DNA from: Lentisphaeria bacterium
GTDB taxonomy: Bacteria > Verrucomicrobiota > Lentisphaeria > Victivallales > Victivallaceae
Length of the DNA stretch: 64,000 nt
Direction of reading: 5' to 3'
Assembly: GCA_022009855.1 (NCBI GenBank)
Contig: CP091727.1
Span: 558,001 to 622,000, forward strand
The stretch's first letter is position 1. Each line of letters starts with the position of its first letter. Below the pieces are notes generated by a model. The model had not been told where the DNA came from and did not search any database. It saw only the letters and a list, made by a program, of their open reading frames with translations. Below, piece by piece: positions 1-10,920 of the stretch. A program made the translations under genes and the position numbers.

Positions 1-3000
1 GCTTCCCGTAGGAGTTCCAGCGCGGAGCGGTTCCGCAAACATAAAGCTTGCCTCCAGCGGCGGTAAACTCCTGTAACGCGGCGATCGCCTCCTCACTCAG
101 ATGAGAGGTCGATGTCAGAAACAGACGTCGGACCGCGCTGAAGTTCCGTTCGGCTAGCCGGTCCTCGCGCAGGAACCCCACCTTGTCGCCGCAGCAGGCG
201 AGAGCGGCGTAAACCTCCTCTTGCTTGCGGACATACGCCTCGCCGTTCTGTAGAAAAGAGGAATGCGAGTGAAGCAGAGCCACCGGAAACGGAGCTTCCG
301 CAAATGCCTCCACCTCAGCAGCCAGTCTTCTCAGGTCGGAAGTCGCCTTCGCCTGCGCCCAGATGTTAAGCGGTCGGTAATAGATTGATGCGTCGAGCCA
401 GATCTCCCGCAGATGCTGCTGATAACTGCATCGATTCCAGACCCAGGTGACGATGCCGCGGGCACCGTAAAGAGCTTCCAGAAAAATGGCGCAGTATACA
501 TGCTCATAAGGAACCGGAGTAAAATCGCCGTCAGCGATGATGTGATTTTCCGTATTCATCACCGGCACATTCTTGAAAGAGCGCTGCATATCATAGGTCC
601 GCTGGAAGTTGATCCAGTTAGCCAGATAAAGGGTATCCTTGCGGTAACTCGACCCGGAATCATTCCCATTTAAATCGGAGAAATCCGAGAAGAGCGCGAT
701 ATCCGTTCCCCATTTCGGCTGGCGACTGCTGTGCGGTGCCGGCAGTTTGACGTGAACCGGAACATCAGGAAGATATTTTTTGACAATCTCATACATCCAG
801 CGATGAGAACGCGCGAAATGACACTGCTTCCACCGTTCGAATGCATAGTGGAGCGCCGGAGAACTCCCCTGCTCCTGTTCCAGCGTCTCCCAGTCCGGAT
901 AGTTTTTCCCGGAGATTTCATTGAAGGCGGCAATCGTTACGAACTTCTTCTTCAGGGCGGCAAAAAAGCACGCCTGGTCTCCACCCGGTTCAAATTCGGA
1001 TTTTCACTTTTGGGCTCGTTGCTCAGGCAGATGCTGTGCAGTGCCTCCCGGTTGGGATCTTCGGCGAGCAGTCGACAGACCGCTTCGATGTGCGCCTTCA
1101 GCAATTTCCGGACTTCAAGGAGCATTCCAGTCATAAAAATATTCCATCTGATGGCGCGGTTTCGGCGCAAGATCAGCTTCATGGTTCTTCCACCACCAGT
1201 CTGGAATCACATGAGGGGAAAGCAACACGCAGATCTTCACATTATGCTTTCGCCCCAACTCAAGCGGACGCGCCACATACTTCTGATAGTAAGTCGGATC
1301 AAACTCTCCTTCCCGGCGTGGGAAAGTGCGCGCCGGTCCGATCTCAGTCTGAACAAAATTAGCGCCGATTTTCTCGAAGAGCGGGATATCGTCGATCGCA
1401 TCGGCGAAATGACCGTAACCGATGAAGAAACCTGCGTCATTCCTCATGGAAAACGGCTGAGGCTGCTCGAGTTGTTCCTTCCAATGAACCGCAAGACGGG
1501 CAAGTTCATCCAGCTGCAATTCTCCCCGGGTACGATGGTAGCGAACCGCACCTGCAGAACCGCTTGTACGCAAATCGGCCTCCGCCAGAGTCAGTCCGCG
1601 TTCAAACAGGGTGCAGATCAGGGCGGCGAAACTTTTCGGATTCCGACTTCTGGCCTGAAGCGTCTGAAACACCTTCCGTTGTTCCTGCAGCTTCTGCTCA
1701 GGGGAACGACGCCCTTCTCCAGAAAGTATTCTGCGACCCAATACTTTTCCCTCCACCACAGCCTCCAGCCGCAATGGACCGTCAGCGAGCTCTACGGGAA
1801 TGTTCACAGCAAACTCAGCCCGACCGATTCCCCCGGCCGGAATCGGCGGCATGGTCGCCACCGTCAATTCCCGAACAAGCCCGCCGGAATCGGTGAAGCG
1901 AAGCACAACCGGCAGCGGCCGGATTCCGGTACAACCCAGCAGATAGAGTTCACCGCGAATCCGAGCCTCCCGGACCGGTTCCAGTCGCAATACGGCAGAG
2001 GGAATGCCGTCATCACGCAGCGCCAGCGCATTGTATTTCGCACTCTTCCCAAGATGGATACCCGGAGCAAAAAATGCGACTCGCCGCGCTCCTTGTTCAT
2101 CGTTTCGATCGTTGATGAGGAAATTGAAAGAAAACCCACGCAGCTCATCCCAGCGGAAATCCTTTGAGCAGCGAAGCCTTCAATTCAAGTTCAAGCCGGT
2201 ATCCGCCGGGAATTGCGGTCGTGACGACCTCCGCCTCTTCGGCGGAAAGTTCGCGCCCCATGCTCCAGCAGTAGGCACGCGGATTTCCCGGGGCAGCTCC
2301 CAGTTCCAGATCGGTCACCTTCGCACCGGCATGCGGGGCGAACAACGGATCAAGCTGCAGCTGAACGCCGTCACCGGTATACATTTCATTTCCCCGACGC
2401 ACCACCTGCCGCGGATCAAGAACATCAAACCGGAAACGAAAACTCGTTCCGGTAAAGGTACAGCCGACTTTCCCGGTAAAACCATCTGCTGCAGCCGGCT
2501 TCCCGTCATCGGAAAAAAGTGTTCGGAATCAAGCGGCAACGTGAAAAAGGCCGCCGGTTCCGATGGAACGGAACTGGATTTCCGTACCGGTAGAAGTCCA
2601 TGTTTTGAAACTCCTCCGCCGGGATCACGGTCACTTGCGGCCCACGTTCTTTCCGTGTGAGAGTGAGATTTCGGATCTGTAGTTCACCGGGTGACTCGAC
2701 GATCAGATAGAACCGGAGAGTACCCTCGGCGATGTCCTGCTCCTCCACCTTGAATTTGAGGTGGAATCCGGTGAATTTTCTCATCTCGATCCGGCGCAGC
2801 CACAAGCGACGGTTCCAGTTTCCAAGGATAATGCCGGCATCCAGATTCGGAGTTCCTTTCGCCTCCAGCTGCACCAGAAGCTGATCGCCGGGTACGATAC
2901 CGTGGAGCTGTTTCGGTACCAGAGCGAGGTACTGATTTTTCCGGCGCGGAGTCCGATTGATGATTTTCAGTACACCGTCCCCGGCAGTTACGGAAAAATC

Positions 3001-3150
3001 CATGTCACCCCGGTTACCGCCGAGCCGCCAGGCAACCGGGAAATTCTCCGTATCAACCTCACGAAAATCCGCATTCCGGAACTCTATCCCCTGCGTTCTT
3101 CCAGTCAGTGCCGCACAAATGACGGCGAAAATAAGTAATGGCAGTTTCAT
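1..3150 (-). CDS. Secreted beta-galactosidase-like glycoside hydrolase with CBM9-like domain (3' end beyond window)
   Basis: A signal peptide starts the protein (MKLPLLIFAVICAALTGRTQ), followed by a beta-sandwich region and a CBM9-like region (YTGDGVQLQLDPL ... FSFNFLINDRND). The catalytic region resembles GH42/GH5-type TIM barrels. It has LSNEPKSE as the probable acid/base and VMNTENHIIADG as a candidate nucleophile, then a beta-galactosidase-like trimer region that runs off the left edge (AAGGKLYVCGTAPRW). Reading frame changes occur near 2560, 2150, 1125 and 990, but every segment is clearly coding, so this is one gene with indels. An inverted repeat lies upstream at 3205-3227. The IS at 3344-4459 separates it from the pseudopilin and regulator to the right. 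The family assignment within clan GH-A is uncertain. Confidence 0.7.
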
Positions 3151-3204
3151 AATGAGCCAATTTCAAAAAGATTGTTTTTTTCTTGTAAATAACTCTTTTT
3201 CTCA

Positions 3205-3227
3205 TGTGCCAAGCCCATCTTGACACA
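3205..3227. promoter_or_regulatory. Imperfect inverted repeat, candidate operator
   Basis: TGTGCCAAG and CTTGACACA face each other across 5 bases, 8 of 9 pairs matching. The repeat sits 55-78 bases upstream of the hydrolase start at 3150, in an AT-rich gap. The rest of 3151-3343 holds only A/T tracts and no gene that I recognise. Confidence 0.35.
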
Positions 3228-3343
3228 TCCAGTACGACTTTTTTTCAAAAAAGCCGTAAAAAATCGATTTTTTTTGTGAGAACCTCCTTTCCCGTTACCA
3301 CAGGAGTTGCATTTTTTCAATTTTTAATCGGACTTAAATCAAT

Positions 3344-4459
3344 CTATTCAAGCATGTTGAACAGTTGCTTCACCGTAATGGCGATTACGCCGAACATCAG
3401 ATGACACAGGACTTTCCAATGCCCTTTCACCCTGACATGACGTGCTCCATAGTTGTCTTTCAAATCCGAATTTACCCGCTCAACCGTTGAACGCTCCCGA
3501 TAACGAATCTTTCGGGCTGGAGGCAATTCAACCGTTCCTCCCCGCCGGGGATTGGGATCAATAACCGGAATATGTCCCATCTTTTTCGAAACAGCCTTGA
3601 TTTCTTCCGCGTCATAGGCGCAATCCGCTAAATCATACAGAATTTTTGCTCGTGCCGAAGACATCTGTATCAAAGGGATTGCCGCTTGACTGTCGTGCAA
3701 TGAGGCTGAACTTAAAATCGCAGCTAGTGGAACTTCCCCGTCCCCAACCGCAAGATGGAGTTTGTAGCCGCACCAATAGGACGTTTTACCCTTGCTGTCG
3801 CGTTTACCGCCCCAGTCGCAACCTTGTGGAAGATCGGCAAGATTCTCCGGTAGTGTTTGATGCGGTTGCAATTCAAGCCGCCGGGTTTTGATCTCTGCGA
3901 TTTCCTGTTTGGACAACGCCGCTTTCTCCGCTATACTTTTTCGCCCGCGTTTCTTCTTGAGCTTGAGCTTCGGCTTGTTTTTGCGGCAAGCTTTTTCGCG
4001 ACCGATGATTGCGGTTGAATCAAGGCTTGCGTGTCCCACCAATTTGTCGGTATAATTTTCCCGAACAACTGCCGCATGGATTGCATTGCAGACTTTCTCC
4101 CGGGAAAAAATTCCGAACGCTCTTGAAAATGTCGCTTCGGAGGGGACTTCTCCTCGATATTCCCAACCGCAAAGCCTGCGTAAACTCGGATTTGTTTTCA
4201 AATTTTCAATCAACCCCTTCGTCGTCGGAAAGTCATAGACCGCTTTCAAGAAAAATGCCCGAAGCATTTTCTCCCGGTCTTTCATCGGCCGTCCCAATCC
4301 GCTCCAGCGTAGCGTGCTGGTGATGAATCGTGACGGCTTAATCATTTCAACAATCCGCAAAAACTCCTTCATTTTTGCGGTTAATTCGCACAATTCTTCT
4401 TCCAGCAGTGGAAAAAGATATGTTTCCATTGTAAAGTAAAGCTTCGGCAGATCGTTCAT
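3344..4459 (-). mobile_element. IS element transposase, DDE type (IS5/IS1182-like), intact
   Basis: The 371-residue open frame is unbroken. The N-terminal part (MKDREKMLRAFFLKAVYDFP ... LCGWEYRGEVPSEATFSRAF) is the usual DUF772-type DNA-binding region. The DDE core shows HASLDSTAI (first Asp), YKLHLAVGDGEVPLAA, YDLADCAYDAEEI (second Asp) and YRERSTVERVNSDLKDNYG (Glu). A basic stretch (KPKLKLKKKRGRK) sits in the middle. It cuts and pastes its own element. It is one of the few long genes here without a frame break. Two direct copies of CCCCCAA(G/A)TTAAAA lie just upstream of its start. I could not establish terminal inverted repeats or a target duplication. The exact IS family is uncertain. Confidence 0.85.
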
Positions 4460-4477
4460 TTTCCTCCAGGTTTGCTA

Positions 4478-4529
4478 CCCCCAAGTTAAAATGAGCCTTC
4501 TGCCTCTTTTTTCATCCCCCAAATTAAAA
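4478..4529. repeat. Pair of direct repeats beside the transposase
   Basis: CCCCCAAGTTAAAA at 4478-4491 and CCCCCAAATTAAAA at 4516-4529 are 38 bases apart, upstream of the transposase start. They could be transposase-binding subterminal repeats of the IS. Confidence 0.35.
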
Positions 4530-4573
4530 ACTTTTTGAAATTACCTCAATGATACTTCTCCCAGCAGCTGAGG

Positions 4574-5398
4574 TTACGGAATTGCCAGCGACACATAAGT
4601 CACTGCGCTCGTGCGCTGTGCGGTATTCCGGTAGGCGCAGGTATTCTTCCCGCCATTGACATGTCCGGTCGAGAGAGAGGCCGAATCGATCAGAGCCTGC
4701 GGACCGGTCGCAGCGGCATGTCCATCGACAAAACCCAGATTGATGCGACCGCTCTGATGAATCTCAACCGGCAGAGAATCAATGCCGAATTCCGGAAACA
4801 CCGTGGCAATCCGGTTACTGAAGCCGGTCGTAGGAGAACAGGTGTCAGCCAGAATCAGCACCTTCGATGCCGCCTTGATCCTCGGAATCATAATGTGCTG
4901 TGACGACGGATGTTGACTGGGTTCGCTGATCGCGGTTTTATAGGGAAAATCATGGTACTGATAGAAAATGCCGTATACCTTGTTGAACGGATAGGTTGTT
5001 TCTGCAGTAAGTTCTTCCAGCGCAGGACACCTCAACACCCGATACAGATTATCATCCGGCAGATACCTGCCTTCACAGAGAAGCTGAGAATAGTTTTTGT
5101 AACTAACCCGGTTGTACGTAGTGACAATCCCGGCGTAATCATTGGAGTACAAAGCGAGCCCATGCCCAACCTGCTTCAGATTGGAAAGACACTTGATGCT
5201 TCTTGCCTTTTCCCGTGCCTTATTCAACGCCGGCAGCAACATCGCCGCAAGAATGGCGATGATCGCGATCACAATGAGCAATTCAATGAGAGTGAATATC
5301 CGCGCTCTTCGGCGACTCCGGAAAGCGGGGATAGCGGCATAAGACGAAGCTGCGGCGAAAACGGCGGGCAAATGCAAACCGATCATCATGAACTCCAT
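4574..5398 (-). CDS. Pseudopilin with N-terminal methylation domain and H-X(9-10)-DG C-terminus
   Basis: The class III/IV prepilin signature FTLIELLIVIAIIAILAA is followed by MLLPALNKAREKARSIKCLSNLKQ, and near the C-terminus comes HQSGRINLGFVDGHAA, the Lentisphaera/Planctomycetes processing-associated motif. The length (274 residues) fits the family. Two points are odd. The leader before the signature is about 33 residues and includes a hydrophobic stretch ahead of the basic RSRRRAR segment. The residue at -1 of the expected cleavage site is Ile, not Gly. The frame is intact. It lies downstream of the AraC/PocR regulator on the same strand, and the IS now separates it from the hydrolase gene on the left. 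The role is probably a pilus-like or secretion-associated cell-surface protein. Confidence 0.85.
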   Translation of the reverse strand: MEFMMIGLHLPAVFAAASSYAAIPAFRSRRRARIFTLIELLIVIAIIAILAAMLLPALNKAREKARSIKCLSNLKQVGHGLALYSNDYAGIVTTYNRVSYKNYSQLLCEGRYLPDDNLYRVLRCPALEELTAETTYPFNKVYGIFYQYHDFPYKTAISEPSQHPSSQHIMIPRIKAASKVLILADTCSPTTGFSNRIATVFPEFGIDSLPVEIHQSGRINLGFVDGHAAATGPQALIDSASLSTGHVNGGKNTCAYRNTAQRTSAVTYVSLAIP

Positions 5399-5508
5399 TG
5401 TTGATTTTTCCTGTTTTTCAACGAAACCGTGCGGTATATTCTTCTGCTTCTACAATAACATGTTTCCAAGAAAACTCCTTGAATTTTTTCTGGAAAAATC
5501 TTGAAAAA

Positions 5509-6331
5509 TCACAGATTTTCCATGAAGCCGGAAGTCTGAAACCGCTTCCGGTAAACGGTGGGGGCGCAGCCGGTCAGTTTTTGAAGACGCTGCAGAAGTA
5601 GTTGCTGTCGGGGAATCCGCAACCGGCGGCAATACTCTGAATCGATTCCTCCACATGAAGCTGAATCCGCAGCTTCGCCTCGTGGATCCGGCGTTCGTTG
5701 AGCAGCTGCCGGAAGGTTTTCCCGCCGGCCCGCTTCAGGATTCCGCCCAGATAGTTCGGATTCATCCGCAGCTGTTCCGCCAAGTCGGTCAGCCCGATCG
5801 GAAGATTGTAATTCTGATCGATAAAGTGCCGAGCCAGAGCGAGATAAGATGCCTCATCCCCGCGCACCGGCCAGGAGTCGCGGTTGCGTTCGAGTTCGAT
5901 CCGGATGAACTCGGCGATGAAATTTCCCAGCCGCAGCAGCTCCCGCTTCCGCGCCTCCGTCACCGCCGTGCGGGGAAACCCCTGCGGATAAAGTTCCGGC
6001 CGCGGCCTCCCGGCAAGAGTGCCCAGATAGAGCACCGCCGCCAGCTCTCCATTCCAGAGGACCGGCAGAGCGAGATCCCAGATGCCGCACGGGCAGCACC
6101 CGGAAAATGCCCGTCCCCGCCGGGCGATTTCGATGCTTCTCGCCTTGTTGCGCGAGCACTCCCCAGCCCCTGATGGGTCTTGTGATAGCAGCAGAACGCT
6201 CCATGATGGAGAAACTGATCCGGTGCGAGTTTGAGCGGAGAGTCGCCGACAAAGGCGCAATGCAGCGGCTCAAGACAGATGACCGCGCCGCTTTTCCGCT
6301 CGCCGAACCGCATCAGTTCTGCCAGATTCAT
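5509..6331 (-). CDS. AraC-family transcriptional regulator with PocR-like sensor domain
   Basis: The start at 6331 (MNLAELMRFGERKSGAV) has a strong GGAGGAGAT site. The N-terminal half holds spaced Cys/His residues (FCCYHKTHQGLG ... FSGCCPCGIWDLALPV ... LAAVLYLGTLAG), as in PocR-type ligand-binding domains. The C-terminal half is a double helix-turn-helix (LTDLAEQLRMNPNYLGGILK ... SIAAGCGFPDSNYFCSVF) ending KLTGCAPTVYRKRF. Frame breaks are near 6165 and at an A run near 5580. The second break would otherwise truncate the protein at 5574 and remove the canonical AraC tail. It is divergent from lacI at 6591 and probably controls the pseudopilin/hydrolase genes to its left. Confidence 0.75.
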
Positions 6332-6533
6332 GGCATCTCCTCCGTTTTCCTTGCCGTAAGATAATGTAGCACCGAATCCGAAAAAGTCGACACGGAAATT
6401 GAGCTCCATTCCCGGAAACACGTTTCCCTCTTCGCGGAACATCGAAACATCCGTTTCCGCTTCCCCGGTTCCGGGCGATTCCAGAAAATCGGAAAAAATC
6501 GCACTCCTTCCTGCATTTTCATTTTGCTTCAAG

Positions 6534-6565
6534 TATAATAGTAAAATAAACTGGAAATATTTCCA
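6534..6565 (+). promoter_or_regulatory. lacI promoter -10 and palindromic operator
   Basis: TATAAT at 6534-6539 forms a consensus -10. It is followed at 6552-6565 by the perfect 14-base palindrome TGGAAATATTTCCA, 26 bases before the lacI ATG. A palindrome just downstream of the expected transcription start fits autorepression by the LacI-family protein. Related half-sites occur at 7909-7922 and 12997-13011. Confidence 0.5.
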
Positions 6566-6590
6566 TTCTTTTGATGAGAGCGAACAGAAA

Positions 6591-7624
6591 ATGTCTGCAA
6601 ACGGAAATCTGACCATCAAAGATATTGCAAGAGCTTGCGGCGTGGGGCTTGGCACCGTGTCGCGGGCAATCAACGGGAAGCCCGGGGTCAAACAGGAAGT
6701 CCGCAAAAGATTCTCAACTATGTTCATGAAATGGGCTGGCGCAGCAATAACATCGCAGGGAAGCTGAATTCCGCCCGCAAAGGGAAGCTGGTGATTTTTC
6801 TCACCTCGCTCTACGGACTTTTTGACCGAATGAACGACAACGACATCACGGGGCTTCTGCTGGAGTCCTGCGCCCGGGAGGGATATGAGACACTGCTGCT
6901 GACCGGACACCGCGGCGAATGTCTGGAGCAGAGTCTGCAACTCCGCCCGCATGCCGTGATTGAAATAGGTTCCGTAGACCGGACCGGAGAGAGTGAGCTG
7001 AAACTTGTGGAAGCGGGAATCCGGCTTATCACTCTCGGAGAAAATCAGATATGGCATGGCGCACTGCTCCACCCGGATCACACCGATGCCGGCAGGCGCC
7101 AGGCGCAGCTGCTCCGCCGCAACGGACACCGGAAAATCGGCGTCGTCTGCTGCTACGGTGAAGCGCGGAAACTCCACTCCATCGATGAAATGCCGTTCCT
7201 CCGTCTTCAGCGCTACCTCCGGGGAATTCAGTTAGCGCATCCCGAACTGAATCTGGAAAACGACGTCATCAGCGACAATTACGGAGATCCCGCTCCGCTT
7301 CTCGCGGCGCTGCGAAGCGGTGGGCACACGGCGCGGATCTGCGACGAACAGCGTTCCTGCCAGCAATTGATCTACTGCGCGCATCAGCTGAATCTGAGGA
7401 TTCCGGAAGATATTTCTATTGTGACCCTCGCTCCAGCCACTCCCTGTTTTCTTTTCCCGATGGATGTGACCCGATTCTACCCGGACAACAAGGCAAGAGC
7501 CGCCCAAGCGATGGAACTTATCGACGCGCCGGAAAACCGGTGCCATCAGCTGGAGATCGTTTTCACCAAACGCTACCACAAAGGGGTGACGGTGAGAAAA
7601 CTCAACGGCACGGCGAAGAACTGA
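6591..7624 (+). CDS. LacI-family transcriptional repressor
   Basis: The N-terminal helix-turn-helix LTIKDIARACGVGLGTVSRA plus the hinge region is diagnostic for LacI/GalR proteins. The rest is a periplasmic-binding-protein-like sensor (GKLVIFLTSLYGLFDRM ... NGHRKIGVVCC ... IPEDISIVTL). About 344 residues are expected, which is normal for the family. One break at an A run near 6707 (AAAA where AAAAA restores VRKKILNYVHEMGW) separates the DNA-binding domain from the sensor. It sits divergently from the AraC/PocR regulator. A palindrome lies between its -10 and its start, so negative autoregulation is likely. The inducer is unknown, probably a sugar. Confidence 0.8.
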
Positions 7625-7679
7625 ATCAACGCAATGCGGTTTTCTCCGGGCATCCCCGGAAACTGCGTCCGCCCGGTGA

Positions 7680-7910
7680 TCATTTTCCGGCGGCGGATTC
7701 CGTCTGATTGAGGCGAAACCCTTCCCGCAGGATCCGTTTGCGGTCGGAGTCGGGATCCGGCTTCAAATCATCGATTGCACTCCCGCCGTACTCGAGATCC
7801 CGCATTCTGGCTTCCCGGAAGGCATGGTAACACCACGCCCAGTTGCACTCCTCGAAAAATCGGATGCAGCAGGCGAGATATTCCGCCGCGCCGGGAGCAT
7901 ATGCCTTATG
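7680..7910 (-). pseudogene. C-terminal remnant of a GH5-type cellulase-like hydrolase
   Basis: An open stretch with no start codon encodes the end of a cellulase-like protein: EYLACCIRFFEECNWAWCYHAFREARMRDLEY, in its two parts typical of the last helix and strand of GH5 barrels, then a charged tail ending SAAGK and a stop. Only about 75 residues remain. Upstream in this frame there is a stop and no hydrolase-like sequence, so the rest of the gene has been lost. This is a true deletion remnant, unlike the single-base breaks elsewhere. It follows the hydrolase at 8062-10822 on the same strand. Confidence 0.5.
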
Positions 7911-8061
7911 GAAATTTTTCCATTTTTTTCCAACAGAAGAGCTTGCAGGCCTATTTCACTTCCGATGTTCCTGGCGGCGGAAGCTGCATGCGGCGAAGGG
8001 AAAACCGGTTTCCGCGGTGAAATTACGGAAACCGGTTGAAAGGGGAAAAAACGCCAGAGGA

Positions 8062-10822
8062 TCAATACGGCATCAGGCGAATATCCTCCACCTCGAAGAA
8101 CACTTTCGGCTGCTCCCAGGCAAAGAAATTCAACGAAGCGCTCTTCACCCCTTCCGGCACCGTCAGGACCATCGAGAACTCCTGCCAGTCACTCTTCAGC
8201 GCAGTGCGTTTCAGCAGGTTGATCCGCTGTTTGTTCGCGAAGCAGACCACCTCGATCCGCGCCGTGCCGCGCGCCCGGAACGTGAGCCGGCAGGAGGCGT
8301 TCGGCAGAAGATTTCCCACGCTCACCGACACCCCGGCAGCATCCCGGTCGCCGATCGCACCGGCATCGACGCGACAGCCGTTCTTCCGCATGGCAAGACG
8401 CTGGTCGGCTTTGGCCCGGAACGGACGGAACCGGCAGCCCTTCAGCAGATTGCGCGGACTCTGCCACACCGTAAGATCTCCGTATTCCGTCGGACTCTTC
8501 GCGCCGCCGATGCCGCTCGCCCACTCCCCGGTAGTACGCCCGGCCATTGCCGTCGTTGTTGTTCACCAACAGTGAGAAACGAACCGTTCCATTCTGCGGA
8601 ATCGTGAGCGGATACAGCTCCGAAACCGGCATCCGCAGCCGGTAGACCGTCCGGCCGTTCCGCCGCTCCCCGGCGACCGTCACGGTCTGCATCGGCTCAT
8701 TCGCCGCCGTATACCGCCCCGGCAGGTCGCCGCCGACCGGCGCGGCGAAGTTCTTCACCAGCCGGGCGCGCCCCTCACGGTCGAGCGTCAGCGTGAACTC
8801 AATCCGGTCGCCCGTCAGCCCCCGGCCGCCGCCGTCGAAAGCGAATTGGACACTGTCACCCTCCCACGGCTGCTTCCCCGGCAGCGGGTGGTGCACCGCA
8901 TCCTTCACCTCGACATACAGTTCAAAATTCTCCCGGTCCAGCGCCGCCGAGAAAAAGCCGGAAATCTCACCGGCTCTGGCCGCCGGATCGGTGACCGCCT
9001 TCTCCCGCAGCGCCATCCGGGGTGCACGCCGCCCGGCGGCGGTGAGTTGGAGATTTGCGTCGAAGAGCTTTCCCGGCAGGTAGTTCCCGCACACCTCGTG
9101 CGACAGCGGCAACGCCTTGCTCTGCGGAATCAGCACCTCCGCGCCCCGGCCTTTCACCGCGGCGAGCAGTTTCCGGTCCGGATTGCGGGCGATGTAGTAG
9201 AACTCCGGCGCAAGCGTCATCTCCGCCGGAAGGGCGACGGGACGGCCGTCCGCCTCGCAGACGGTGGACGCGGCGACGATCTTCGCAAGCTCGCCGTCGA
9301 TCCGGACCGGGTTCTCCCCTCCGTTCCAGAAGATCAGCAACTCCCCCGGCGTCGCTCGAAAGAGCAACTGCACACTGCCCCGCCCCAAAGCGGAATCCCT
9401 CCCCAACAGACAACTTTCCCTTCACCAGATCGGAGAGCACGTGCCACGCGACCGCCTGGTAGCGCGGTGCCGGAAACGGCGTCTTGCGGAAGAGTCCGGA
9501 GACGTGGCTTGCGCTGCCCGGATTGAACTTCTTCATCCACGGCAGACACTCCTTTTCAAAATTCTGCGCGTTGACGATGCAGAAAAAATCCACCTCCTCC
9601 GCTCCCTGCCGCACCTGATTGAGGAAGTCGCAGAGCATGTTCCGCGTCAGCATCGGTTCGCTCGGCCACGGGAAGGAGGCGCGCAGCAGCATCGCGTGCC
9701 ACTCGCTGCTCAGCCACGGCTTGCTCTTCCGGCCGAACTCCTTCTCCATCCGGCGGAAGGGCGCCATCTGCACCCAGCTGCCGTGCATCGGCAGCACATC
9801 GTAGTAGCGGTCACCGCCGAGCTTCAGTAGTTCCCGGTAGAACGGAAGATAGCGCATGCCGATGCCGCCGAGGTGCACGATCGCCTCCGGATTTTCCGCC
9901 TTGACGGTTTCGTAACCGGCCTTCAGCAGGGCGACGAAATTCTCCACGCTGTCGCTCCAGAAGCAGGAGTAACCGATCAGATGCGGCTCGTTCCAGAGCT
10001 CGTACTTCTTCACGCCGGGGTAGCGGCGCATCACCATGCGGATGAAGTTTTTCCAGTCCTCCATCTGCTTCGGAATCACCGTCTTGTACTCCTGAATGCA
10101 GATATTGATCCAGGTCGCTTCCGGCGTAGCCAGTGAGGCCCAGCGGGGAATTCCCATCAGATTGAGCGTGATGTCCGAGTCGGAGTAGCCGTTCTTCCGG
10201 GCGAGCTGCATGAATTCGTCGAGCTCCTTCCAGTCCCAGACCCCCTTCTCCTTCTCCAACTTCGCCCAGTCGATGTAATGAACCCGGATCCCCCGGAACC
10301 CCACCAGCCGGGAAAGCGGCAGAAAATCCCGGTAGCGGCTGAAGTGGGGCGACATGCCGAACACCGGCGAGATCTCCGCCACCGGCCGGGTGGGAGTCGC
10401 CACGGCGAACGGATGCTTCGTCACCGGGATTTGCGTATCCCCGGCGAGGGAATATTTTTAGTCTTCCGGTCCTGTTTGTAAACCCGGAACCGGTAACTTT
10501 CTGCGACAGTGCCGTCCACGCTGCCGCCGCGGGAAAACTCCGCCTCGTAGTATCCCGGCGACGGCGGCTGCCAGCACCACCCTTTTTCGTTGAACTCCCG
10601 GCCGCCGACCTCGCCGGTATAGAGCGTCGCCCCGGTGACGTCGTTCACCTTCACCCGGATGCGGTCATTCTCCGGAATCGGCTGATTTCCCTTGAAACAG
10701 ACAGTCTCCCCGGTGCGCCACCAGTTGGCGAATGCGGTGCCGCGAATTTTAAGCGGTCCGGCGCCGGATGCCGCCAGCACGGCGGCCGAAGCCAGAACCG
10801 ATGCAATCATCTTTCTCAGCAT
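8062..10822 (-). CDS. Secreted GH39/GH5-like glycoside hydrolase with carbohydrate-binding domains
   Basis: A signal peptide (MLRKMIASVLASAAVLAASG) and an N-terminal sandwich domain precede a clan GH-A barrel. YELWNEPHLIGYS carries the acid/base Glu and WLSSEWHAML the likely nucleophile. A CBM9-like region follows (PWEGDSVQFAFDGG ... RFSLLVNNNDGNGRAYY), then a C-terminal CBM4/9-like domain (LTFRARGTARIEVVCFANK). Frame breaks at G runs near 10440, 9395 and 8530 divide it. Changing each run by one base joins all four segments. It lies below the pseudopilin in the same leftward operon and probably cleaves an extracellular plant or host polysaccharide. The exact family and substrate are not resolved. 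Confidence 0.75.
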
Positions 10823-10920
10823 GAAAACCCTCTGTCCTCTTTACTATACCATCATTTTTTCAGTTGTAAAACTGTTCGTGGACAACCGGCCTCTTCTGCC
10901 GGCACCCAATTCTGCCCGGA

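Noticed and set aside
731..2167. 478-codon open frame on the plus strand opposite the first hydrolase
   Set aside because: Composition is Arg/Ser/Pro-rich with no domain. The minus strand carries clear hydrolase and CBM9 motifs over the same bases.
3290..4545. Terminal inverted repeats of the IS
   Set aside because: AT-rich flanks (TTTTTAAT on both sides) align only loosely with gaps, which is insufficient to define ends.
5960..7177. 405-codon minus-strand frame spanning the AraC/lacI intergenic region
   Set aside because: Only the part below 6331 matches the AraC/PocR protein. The rest is antisense to lacI and crosses both promoters.
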